39,568 nucleotides of DNA from assembly GCA_015233115.1 (NCBI GenBank), contig JADFYJ010000020.1, positions 1 to 39,568 on the forward strand. The letters run 5' to 3'. Of the stretch, positions 17,667 through 24,210 are shown one piece after another. The DNA is from Candidatus Omnitrophota bacterium. Lineage in GTDB: Bacteria > Omnitrophota > Gorgyraeia > Zapsychrales > Zapsychraceae. The notes beneath the pieces were generated by a model. It saw nothing but the letters and a program-made list of their open reading frames with translations. It was not told the DNA's origin and ran no database searches. The position numbers and the translations under genes are program-made. Position 1 is the first letter of the stretch, and every line of letters starts with the position of its first letter.

Positions 17667-18263
17667 TTATTTTAAATTTTTTACAATTTGTTCAGCGAAT
17701 TTTTTAGCGTATTGGGGCCCGGAAGCGGTTATGATTTTTCCGTCTGCAAACACGCCTTCTCCCGCGTATTTCGCGCCTTTTTGTTTTATTTGATCAATAC
17801 TGTCAGGCCAAACTGTGGCATTTGTATTTTTGAGGACCCCGGCATTAGCTAAGGTGACAGGCGCCAAACATATGGCGGCAAGTATTTTATTGTTTTGAAT
17901 AGTTTTTTGAGCTAATTCATGGGCTATGGGATCGTCCCAATATTGGACAGCACCAGATCCGCCGACGAAAACAATGGCATCAAATTGGGCAGAATCCAAA
18001 TCGAGATATAATTTTTCGGTTTCAATCGTTTTTCCACGCATGCCGGTATGTTCGCCGATTTTAGAAGAAGTAACAGTAACTTCAGCACCGGATTTTTTAA
18101 AGTATTCCAGCGGAATAAATAATTCATCATCCTGAAAATTTATATCCGCGATAATCATGGCAATTTTTTTGCTTTTGAGTGGTTTACTATCTTGAGCCCA
18201 AGCGGGAGTATGGCTTAGCATAGACACAAAACCGAAAATAAGTAGAAGTAACAAACGTTTCAT
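17667..18263 (-). CDS. Secreted DJ-1/PfpI family protein
   Basis: This 198-residue protein has a signal peptide (MKRLLLLLIFGF, AWA-Q cleavage near residue 24) ahead of a DJ-1/PfpI domain. The nucleophile-elbow cysteine is in AAICLAPVTLANAG and the conserved acidic residue is in FQDDELFIP. Family members include deglycase/chaperone-like and protease-like proteins; activity cannot be assigned here. Export is uncommon for the family. It is 61 bp after the DJ-1-facing SPL-like gene and before DUF2148, all on the minus strand, so possibly co-transcribed. I see no strong ribosome site. Confidence 0.88.
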   Translation of the reverse strand: MKRLLLLLIFGFVSMLSHTPAWAQDSKPLKSKKIAMIIADINFQDDELFIPLEYFKKSGAEVTVTSSKIGEHTGMRGKTIETEKLYLDLDSAQFDAIVFVGGSGAVQYWDDPIAHELAQKTIQNNKILAAICLAPVTLANAGVLKNTNATVWPDSIDQIKQKGAKYAGEGVFADGKIITASGPQYAKKFAEQIVKNLK

Positions 18264-18315
18264 ATTTTTATGTTTTTGTTGTTGGATTATTCATATTGTT
18301 AAATTGATGTTTTGC

Positions 18316-18362
18316 CATCAATCGTTTTTTCATTGTTACACTGTCACATTGTCACAGTTACA
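18316..18362. repeat. CATCAATCGTTTT core plus octamer tract overlapping a gene end
   Basis: CATCAATCGTTTT (18316-18328) is followed by CATTGTTA, CACTGTCA, CATTGTCA, CAGTTACA. The tract covers the stop and last codons of the SPL-like gene. Confidence 0.75.
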
Positions 18363-19664
18363 TTTTTTATGCATTGCCTGATCTTCCATGCAGAGATATA
18401 CGTGAACTTGCTTTGAATGCTGATGAATTTTATCCAGGAGCGTCTGATATAACTCTGCCCTTAAAACATTATTATACCTCAGCTTATCATCAAATCCACA
18501 GATAAATTCCTGGTCTAAAATGGTATTTTGCGGAAAACGGGATTCAATGGTTTGTTTTTGTTTTAAGGTCATACGCAGTGTTCCTAGGCTGATCCAGGCG
18601 ATTTTTTCTGCTTTAACAGACGTAAAAATATCGTCGATAACTTGAGTATATTCCTCTTTCCATTTATCAAAATATATAATCGGATCAAAATGAAACGCCA
18701 CTTTGTACCCGTGATCTTGGCATTGTTTTGCCGCCGTTAATCTTTCCTGTAACGAAGCAGTAAAATGTTCACATTGGTCAATAAGTCTTGGCGGATTTAT
18801 AGACCATGCCGCCACCACATTTTCGGCGGCAGGAATACTCAGAAGATTGGTAATGTTATTACTTTTCGTTTTAAATTCAAATTGGATATGCGGTTTATTT
18901 CGAACGAATGGGATAATTTCTTTTGAATATTCAGTGATATGGTCAAAAATCAATGAGTCAGTAAATTGACCGGTGCCTATGCGGGTTGGGTTAGTAATCT
19001 CTCCTATTTTTTGAAGATAGTCTTCGATATTAGCAGGTATCACAATCCCCGGCGCGTTGGTATAAGATTGCAAAAAACAATATTCACACTCAAAACCGCA
19101 TCCGGTCCCGCAATTGAGAATTGTATAACCGCAACAAACGCAGTCTTTGGTGCAAGGACAGGGTGTTATGTAGTTAAATTTTTCTTGAACGACAAAAATC
19201 TGATTTAAACGATGGTTATAGTTTGTAATCGAAAATTGATTTTTTTTAATATGTGAATTGTAGGAATCAATTAAATGGACTGGAGTATGCGGAAAAAGCT
19301 GGCTGACCCTTTTTGCCAGTCGTGAGTCTTTGACTGCTTTTTCAATTAAAAATTCTTGTGGTTTTATTTTAAGTTTTGTCCTGTTCAGGTCAACAGCCAG
19401 CGCCGGATCTAGATCAAGTGACGGAAATATTTTAACCTGGCTAATTTCATCTTTAGAACAATTGGGATATCTTTGTTTGAGCAAACAAGCTTTGATCTGG
19501 TCAAATTTGATCAAATGTCGAGGAATAGAATTCAATACTTCTTCTTCAGAAATATGGTCGCGTTTGGCTATTTCATACACCAACCGCGTCATAGTCTGAA
19601 CTTTATTTACGCCGAATTTAGGATACTTAGATTTGGTTTTTTGTTGGATAGAATTAATTAACAT
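18336..19664 (-). CDS. Spore-photoproduct-lyase-like radical SAM protein
   Basis: A 442-residue radical SAM protein whose core contains TPCPCTKDCVCCGYTILNCG and then CGFECEYCFLQSY, i.e. a C-x3-C-x2-C cluster motif in the SPL family setting. Later features such as AAWSINPP, GYKVAFHFDPI and VYLCMED also fit SPL-like proteins. True SPL repairs the spore photoproduct thymine dimer, but nothing else here suggests sporulation, so a different DNA or nucleotide substrate is possible. The ~170 residues before the cysteines are an N-terminal extension. The last residues (CNCDNVTV) are encoded by an octamer repeat tract and are probably not ancestral. Confidence 0.85.
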   Translation of the reverse strand: MLINSIQQKTKSKYPKFGVNKVQTMTRLVYEIAKRDHISEEEVLNSIPRHLIKFDQIKACLLKQRYPNCSKDEISQVKIFPSLDLDPALAVDLNRTKLKIKPQEFLIEKAVKDSRLAKRVSQLFPHTPVHLIDSYNSHIKKNQFSITNYNHRLNQIFVVQEKFNYITPCPCTKDCVCCGYTILNCGTGCGFECEYCFLQSYTNAPGIVIPANIEDYLQKIGEITNPTRIGTGQFTDSLIFDHITEYSKEIIPFVRNKPHIQFEFKTKSNNITNLLSIPAAENVVAAWSINPPRLIDQCEHFTASLQERLTAAKQCQDHGYKVAFHFDPIIYFDKWKEEYTQVIDDIFTSVKAEKIAWISLGTLRMTLKQKQTIESRFPQNTILDQEFICGFDDKLRYNNVLRAELYQTLLDKIHQHSKQVHVYLCMEDQAMHKKCNCDNVTV

Positions 19665-19677
19665 GTATTTTGTGATA

Positions 19678-20076
19678 CTAAAAAAATTCTAAATCAGGAA
19701 TAATTTTTTTAATAAAAAAGTAATCTTGATCGTTATGCAGTAATTTTAGGTTATGTTCACAAGCGATCTGCGCGACCAGGCAATCGACACTGCTATTAAT
19801 TGTAAAACCTTTTTTTCGGCAGAGGAAATAAATCTGTGCGGCTTGAGCGTACGATTCCCGTGAAGATTTTGGATCATATATCGGAAATGTATTTAGATAT
19901 TTTTTAAGTAACTCGAATTGCTGTGGTGTGCGTACTCCTTGAAGAACTTCCTGAAAAATAAAGGATGTTATCCCGATAGGAATTTTTAGGTCAAGCGCAT
20001 ATTGCAACCGGTTGGACGTCTCAGTTTGATTTCCTTTTAAATAGTCGATCAATACAGAGGTATCAATCAGAATCAT
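19678..20076 (-). CDS. vapC: PIN-domain toxin, VapC family
   Basis: This 132-residue protein has the PIN-domain acidic set: Asp5 in LIDTSVLIDYL, Glu in FIFQEVLQG, Asp in SSVDCLVAQIA and Asp in HNDQDYF. VapC toxins are Mg-dependent ribonucleases that cut tRNA or rRNA. It starts 5 bp after the upstream antitoxin gene, with AAAAGG before ATG, which is the usual antitoxin-then-toxin order. Confidence 0.92.
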   Translation of the reverse strand: MILIDTSVLIDYLKGNQTETSNRLQYALDLKIPIGITSFIFQEVLQGVRTPQQFELLKKYLNTFPIYDPKSSRESYAQAAQIYFLCRKKGFTINSSVDCLVAQIACEHNLKLLHNDQDYFFIKKIIPDLEFF

Positions 20077-20081
20077 GCTAG

Positions 20082-20279
20082 TTAACCTTTTCGTAGTTTT
20101 TTGTAATTATATTCAGGGTCAAAGTCAATGTGGCCTTTCAAGTCGGCAATATTTAAGCGGGAATGATTAATGACAAATTCTTTCAAGGCTTTTTCAACGA
20201 TTTCCCGTTTGGTTTTGACCTGAGAAATTTTTTTCGCTTTTAGTAACAGTTCATCATCAATATTAATATTTGTGCGCAT
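20082..20279 (-). CDS. vapB: VapB-type antitoxin
   Basis: A 65-residue protein with the type II VapB layout: MRTNINIDDELLLKAKK starts a ribbon-helix-helix DNA-binding segment, then TKREIVEKALKEFV, and an acidic C-terminus (HIDFDPEYN) that should clamp the toxin. I chose the ATG at 20279 because AAGGAGGTG lies upstream and homologues start there; the open frame to 20339 overlaps the promoter. It probably represses its own promoter through the palindrome at 20306-20320. Confidence 0.88.
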   Translation of the reverse strand: MRTNINIDDELLLKAKKISQVKTKREIVEKALKEFVINHSRLNIADLKGHIDFDPEYNYKKLRKG

Positions 20280-20303
20280 ATATCTATACACCTCCTTATG
20301 TGT

Positions 20304-20333
20304 ATAATATATCATATATTGACCGTTAGGCAA
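20304..20333 (-). promoter_or_regulatory. vapBC promoter with overlapping palindromic operator
   Basis: On the minus strand TTGCCT (20328-20333), an 18-nt spacer and TATTAT (20304-20309) form a promoter. AATATATCATATATT (20306-20320) is a perfect 15-nt palindrome around a central base and overlaps the -10 and spacer, the expected place for VapB autorepression. Confidence 0.6.
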
Positions 20334-20359
20334 GGTCATTTTTTAAATACTCAATAAAC

Positions 20360-21283
20360 TTATATTATTTTGCATTGTTCATCAATAATCCTCAATTGTT
20401 CGGAAGTTAATTCCCAGTCAGCGGCTTCGGCGTTTTGTTTGAGCTGTTGGACGTTGCGGCAGCCGACCAGGACTGTGGATATGCCTTCTTGTGCGAGCAG
20501 CCAGTTAATGGCGACTTGATTAAGGGGTTTTCCAAAACTGCGTAGGGTGTCAACCATTTGAGTGACTTTTTTAAACACATCACCGTGATAATATTTGTAA
20601 AAGAAGTTCCGGGTGTCTGCGCCTTTAAATTCCGGTTCGGTTTTATATTTTCCGGTTAGTATACCTCCGGCTAAAGGGCCGTAGCAGAAGACATTTATTT
20701 TATGTTTGCGGGTGTAGGGCAATGCTTTTGTCTCAATTGTGCGGTCTAAAATGGAATATTGATTTTGCAGTGTAGATATCGCAGTATATTGTTCTGCTTC
20801 TTCTAAAAGTGTAGAGGTAAAATTTGATACCCCGATAAAACGCACTTTCCCCTGTTCTTTGAGTTTCAGTAACGTAGACATGGTTTCTTCAATGGGTGTA
20901 TTCGAATCTGGCCAATGGCATTGATAAATATCAATGTAATCGGTTTGCAATCTTTTCAAAGAAGTTTCAACTTCAGTCAGAATGGATTTTTTACTTAAAT
21001 TATGCTTAATGTCCGCGCCACGTCCGATTAAGCCGCATTTGGTTGCCAGAATAACTTCTTTACGCCGGGGCTTAACAGCTTTTCCAATAATAATTTCAGA
21101 TGCCCCATAACCGTAAATCGGCGCGGTATCAATCATATTGATACCTAAGTCTAATGCAGTATTAATGGTTTGGATGCACTCAGTCTCTTCGACTTTGCCC
21201 CAAACATCACCGCTGTAAACCCAGGTGCCGAGAGCAATGCGGGGTATTTTAATTTCTGAGTTACGTAATTTTGTATATTTCGT
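20360..21283 (-). CDS. Aldo/keto reductase, possibly with an ACG start
   Basis: A ~307-residue aldo/keto reductase: IPRIALGTWVYSGDVWG, NMIDTAPIYGYG (catalytic Asp and Tyr), ATKCG (Lys), YQCHWPD (His) and a C-terminal NADPH-binding region ending VLVGCRNVQQLKQNAEAADW. The family expects Met at the position before KYTKLRNSEIKIPRI, but the codon there is ACG (21281-21283), correctly placed 6 nt after AAAAGGA. The nearest in-frame ATG (21385) is inside the divergent nucleosidase gene and would add ~34 unrelated residues. Either ACG/near-cognate initiation is used, or a start-codon mutation has weakened the gene. Confidence 0.85.
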   Translation of the reverse strand, partial: TKYTKLRNSEIKIPRIALGTWVYSGDVWGKVEETECIQTINTALDLGINMIDTAPIYGYGASEIIIGKAVKPRRKEVILATKCGLIGRGADIKHNLSKKSILTEVETSLKRLQTDYIDIYQCHWPDSNTPIEETMSTLLKLKEQGKVRFIGVSNFTSTLLEEAEQYTAISTLQNQYSILDRTIETKALPYTRKHKINVFCYGPLAGGILTGKYKTEPEFKGADTRNFFYKYYHGDVFKKVTQMVDTLRSFGKPLNQVAINWLLAQEGISTVLVGCRNVQQLKQNAEAADWELTSEQLRIIDEQCKII

Positions 21284-21305
21284 AGGAGATCCTTTTGTAA
21301 TTAAT

Positions 21306-21313
21306 GTTATAAT
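21306..21313 (+). promoter_or_regulatory. Extended -10 promoter for the nucleosidase gene
   Basis: TGTTATAAT contains a perfect TATAAT (21308-21313) preceded by TGn. No good -35 exists at the right spacing. The start at 21337 follows with AAAAGGA. Confidence 0.5.
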
Positions 21314-21336
21314 CTTATCATAAAAGGATAAAAAAT

Positions 21337-22035
21337 ATGAACACAAAAACATTATTCGGTTTATCAGAAAATGAATTTCAGTCAACCTGTATGATTTTGC
21401 CGGTTGGATTAAAGGCGCTGCTTAAGGGTTTTGGCATAAATAAATTAACGGACAATGTCCCTTTCCCTTCTGCCAATTGCGAAAAGTGCACAGTTATTAT
21501 TGGTAAAGTCGGGGCCGCATTTGTTGGAGATATAGTTTTAGCTTTAGAACAAACTTCATGTAAAAATATTATTTTGTTGGGGGCATGCGGAATTTTGGAA
21601 GAAACTCCGGTTTTACGGTTTGGTTCTTTGGTTGTGCCGTCTTTATCTTATGATTTAGAAAGTTTTTCCATAATGCTCGGAGGCCCGCTTGACAACGTGC
21701 CGAACTTTACCAAAGCATCAACGGCGATGTTTAAGGCTTTTACTGCCGCGCATCCTCAAATACCGGAAGTCAAATGCGCCACCGTTGGATCGATTTTATT
21801 AGAAAATAGATATTTACAATTTTTTAAAAAGCATAAAATAGAAACTGTAGATATGGAATGTTCCGCTTTTTTTAATGCGGGCCGTAAAACCAAAAAAAAC
21901 ATCATTGCGCTATTTTTTGTGACGGATATCGTGGGTAAGGCTAATGGTTATATTTTATGGAATGAGGAACAGAAAAAACTTATCAGCCAGGCTTGTGTTA
22001 ACGCGGTCAATTTAGTTAAAAATTTTACATATTAA
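21337..22035 (+). CDS. Nucleoside phosphorylase/nucleosidase family protein
   Basis: This 232-residue protein fits the PNP/UDP phosphorylase superfamily: IILLGACGIL near the middle (the GxxGxL-type phosphate or ribose loop) and TVDMECSAFF, the DMEsaa motif that contacts ribose. Such enzymes cleave N-glycosidic bonds in purine salvage or in the MTA/SAH or futalosine routes; which one is not decidable. Start: ATG with AAAAGGATAAAAAAT upstream. It is divergent from the aldo/keto reductase and ends 1 bp from the stop of a small convergent membrane protein gene. Confidence 0.85.
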   Translation: MNTKTLFGLSENEFQSTCMILPVGLKALLKGFGINKLTDNVPFPSANCEKCTVIIGKVGAAFVGDIVLALEQTSCKNIILLGACGILEETPVLRFGSLVVPSLSYDLESFSIMLGGPLDNVPNFTKASTAMFKAFTAAHPQIPEVKCATVGSILLENRYLQFFKKHKIETVDMECSAFFNAGRKTKKNIIALFFVTDIVGKANGYILWNEEQKKLISQACVNAVNLVKNFTY

Positions 22036-22036
22036 A

Positions 22037-22207
22037 TTATCTGAAAATATCTACGGTGTCTTCTTTAATTTTTTCATTTTTCTTCTTCTCAACTGCACCT
22101 TTACTCCCTACATATAAAAGCACAACGATGATGATGGGAACCAGAATAAAAGCGGCGATAATCCACATTTGAGGACGTTTTTTAAGCGGGTCGTAGAATA
22201 AAGTCAT
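22037..22207 (-). CDS. Small single-pass membrane protein (56 residues)
   Basis: I translated this by hand. It starts MTLFYDPLKKRPQMW, has one hydrophobic segment (residues ~15-34, IIAAFILVPIIIVVLLYVG) and then a highly charged tail of Lys/Glu ending in VDIFR. A strong AGGAGATCAA precedes the ATG at 22207. The N-terminal charge and tail suggest one membrane anchor with a soluble C-terminal tail; no family recognised. It converges on the nucleosidase gene with a 1-bp gap. Coding status is supported by the ribosome site and by the membrane-segment organisation. Confidence 0.7.
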   Translation of the reverse strand: MTLFYDPLKKRPQMWIIAAFILVPIIIVVLLYVGSKGAVEKKKNEKIKEDTVDIFR

Positions 22208-22246
22208 TTGATCTCCTGTTTTGAATATTCAAGTATGTAGTATGTC
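22208..22246. repeat. Leader repeat with GTATGTA heptamers upstream of the small membrane protein
   Basis: The segment reading CAGGAGATC on the minus strand, a perfect TTGAATATTCAA palindrome and GTATGTA/GTATGTC heptamers. About 30 of 36 bases match the leader of xthA (23079-23114). Confidence 0.65.
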
Positions 22247-22272
22247 GTAAAAAAAGAATTTTTGGTTTTTAT

Positions 22273-22298
22273 CATTGTGACCTTGTGACTTTGTGACC
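22273..22298. repeat. Octamer tandem tract (CNTTGTGA x3)
   Basis: CATTGTGA, CCTTGTGA, CTTTGTGA, then CC, ending 15 bp from the xthA stop codon. Confidence 0.75.
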
Positions 22299-22313
22299 TG
22301 TTTTTTCCGCGCG

Positions 22314-23081
22314 TTAAATATTTATTTCCAGCGCGATAGGGCAATGGTCGGAACCTAATACCTCATTAAGTATCGTCGATTTTTTAACCTTTTCAATCAT
22401 ATTATCGGAAACAAAGAAATAATCAATACGCCAGCCGATATTTCTTTCGCGGGCTTTGGTCTTGTAATCCCACCAGGTATAATTTCCGCCGTCTTTAGTG
22501 AAATGGCGGAAGGTGTCGATATACCCATGGTCAATAAATTTGCTTACCCATTCCCGTTCTTCAGGAAGAAAACCGGTATTTTTTTCGTTTTCTTTTGGGC
22601 GGGATAGATCGATTGGCATGTGCGCGGTGTTGACATCGCCGCAAATAATAATTTTTTTACCATTTTTTTTCAGTTTATCAACTTTATTAAGAAAAAAATC
22701 ATAAAAGGACATTTTAAACGGTACTCGTTTATTGCCTGCGCCTCCGTTGGGAAAATATATGTTAAAGAGAATAAAATTATCGTATTCCAGCATGAGGACG
22801 CGGCCTTCTACATCAAATTCAATATTTCCTAGACCAACTGTAACTTTATTAGGTTTAATTTTTGAAAAAACCGCAACGCCGCTGTAACCTTTTTTAATGG
22901 TTGAGTATGCCCAATATGATTGGAATCCCTCCGGAGCTAACATTTCAGGTGATAATTGGATAGGTTCAGCCTTGGTTTCCTGAAGGCAAAGAATATCAGG
23001 ATCTTCTTTTTTAAACCATTCCCAAAACCCTTTATTCGAGATCGCGCGGATCCCGTTCACGTTCCAACTAATCAATTTCAT
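22314..23081 (-). CDS. xthA: Exodeoxyribonuclease III
   Basis: A 255-residue AP endonuclease/exonuclease III of the EEP superfamily, acting in base excision repair. Motifs in order: MKLISWNVNGIRAI, LQETKAE (metal-binding Glu), ICGDVNTAH (Asp/Asn), GWRIDYFFVS, and the C-terminal LGSDHCPIALEI (catalytic His). Length matches the family. The ribosome site is AGGTGATC, within a leader that repeats the one of the 56-residue membrane protein. Confidence 0.96.
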   Translation of the reverse strand: MKLISWNVNGIRAISNKGFWEWFKKEDPDILCLQETKAEPIQLSPEMLAPEGFQSYWAYSTIKKGYSGVAVFSKIKPNKVTVGLGNIEFDVEGRVLMLEYDNFILFNIYFPNGGAGNKRVPFKMSFYDFFLNKVDKLKKNGKKIIICGDVNTAHMPIDLSRPKENEKNTGFLPEEREWVSKFIDHGYIDTFRHFTKDGGNYTWWDYKTKARERNIGWRIDYFFVSDNMIEKVKKSTILNEVLGSDHCPIALEINI

Positions 23082-23134
23082 ATGATCACCTGTTTTGATT
23101 GTTCAAGCATATAGCATATGGCATGTAGCATGTA
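23082..23134. repeat. Leader repeat plus GCATRTR heptamer tract upstream of xthA
   Basis: After the leader shared with 22205-22240 come GCATATA, GCATATG, GCATGTA, GCATGTA (23107-23134), ending 8 bp from the stop of the next gene (23143). Confidence 0.75.
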
Positions 23135-23142
23135 GTAAAAGC

Positions 23143-24204
23143 TTATATATTCACTGGTTCCCGTTTATCACCCCAGAGTCCTTGCTCTGCGTCGAAAAAG
23201 CCCGCGCACGGCGTGTTACATTTGGGACAGCAGCCGTTGATTAAATTGAAATTTTTAATTTCAAACCATTCCCGTTCAATTAATGCGGTTTGGCATTTAT
23301 GACATGAGGTAATTGAGCCTGTCCGATGCGCGACATTGCCAGTATAGACATATTTTAAACCATTCGTTAAAGCAATTTCTCTCGCGCGAATCAGGGTTTC
23401 CGGCGGCGTAGCCGGCTTGTCGAGCAATTTGTAGCTTGGAAAAAATGCTGAAAAATGTAAAGGCACATCATCGCCCAAATTATTTCTAATCCACAAGGTC
23501 ATTTGATCAATTTCTTTAGGATCATCGTTTTCACCTGGAATTAAAAGATTGGTTATTTCAAGCCAGATTTTGGTGTGTTTTTTGATGTAAAGCAGGGTGT
23601 CTAAAAATGGTTGAAGTTTGGCTTGCACCAAATCCTTATAAAATCGGTCTGAAAAGCCTTTTAGGTCGACATTAGCCGCGTCAATAAATTCAAAAAATTC
23701 TGGCTGTGCATGTGATGTGATATATCCGGAGGTTACCACAATGGTCTTAATCCCGTTTTCGCGGCATAACCGCGCCGTATCAATCACATATTCCGCGAAT
23801 ATGACTGGTTCATTGTAGGTAAAAGCAATACTCTTGCAATTATAATTTTTAGCGGCTTGAACGATTTTTTCAGGGGTGGCGTGTTCAGTTAAAAAGCTGA
23901 GATCTTTAATTTTGGTGATCCGCCAGTTTTGACAGAATATACAACCTAAATTACAGCCGCCTGTGCCAAATGATAAAACTCCGGTTCCGGGATAAAAATG
24001 GTATAAAGGTTTTTTTTCTATCGGATCAATGCAAAAGCCGCTGGTTTTACCGTAAACCAGACTCATGAGCTGGCCATGATGGTTTTCTCTGACTCCGCAG
24101 TATCCTTTTTGATCTGACAATAGAATACATTGACGGGGGCATAGGTCGCATTGGATTTTTTCCCCTTCAAGAATATGCCAGAAACGGGCGTTGGATTTCA
24201 TCAT
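23143..24204 (-). CDS. amrS: AmmeMemoRadiSam-type radical SAM enzyme
   Basis: A 353-residue protein of the AmrS family (pyruvate formate-lyase activase-like): an N-terminal zinc-like knuckle CDLCPRQC...YCGVREN, then GGCNLGCIFCQNW with the C-x3-C-x2-C cluster, and a C-terminal CPKC zinc motif. The family usually sits with Memo and AMMECR1 proteins; neither is in this window. It is the last gene of the PilZ-RseC-NfnA-NfnB set, 6 bp after NfnB, so redox coupling is suggested only by position. Two adjacent Met codons make the exact start uncertain by one residue. Confidence 0.85.
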   Translation of the reverse strand: MMKSNARFWHILEGEKIQCDLCPRQCILLSDQKGYCGVRENHHGQLMSLVYGKTSGFCIDPIEKKPLYHFYPGTGVLSFGTGGCNLGCIFCQNWRITKIKDLSFLTEHATPEKIVQAAKNYNCKSIAFTYNEPVIFAEYVIDTARLCRENGIKTIVVTSGYITSHAQPEFFEFIDAANVDLKGFSDRFYKDLVQAKLQPFLDTLLYIKKHTKIWLEITNLLIPGENDDPKEIDQMTLWIRNNLGDDVPLHFSAFFPSYKLLDKPATPPETLIRAREIALTNGLKYVYTGNVAHRTGSITSCHKCQTALIEREWFEIKNFNLINGCCPKCNTPCAGFFDAEQGLWGDKREPVNI

Positions 24205-24210
24205 AATTTT

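Noticed and set aside
21284-21385. N-terminal extension of the aldo/keto reductase to ATG 21385
   Set aside because: It would overlap the divergent nucleosidase gene and its promoter and adds residues not found in the family.
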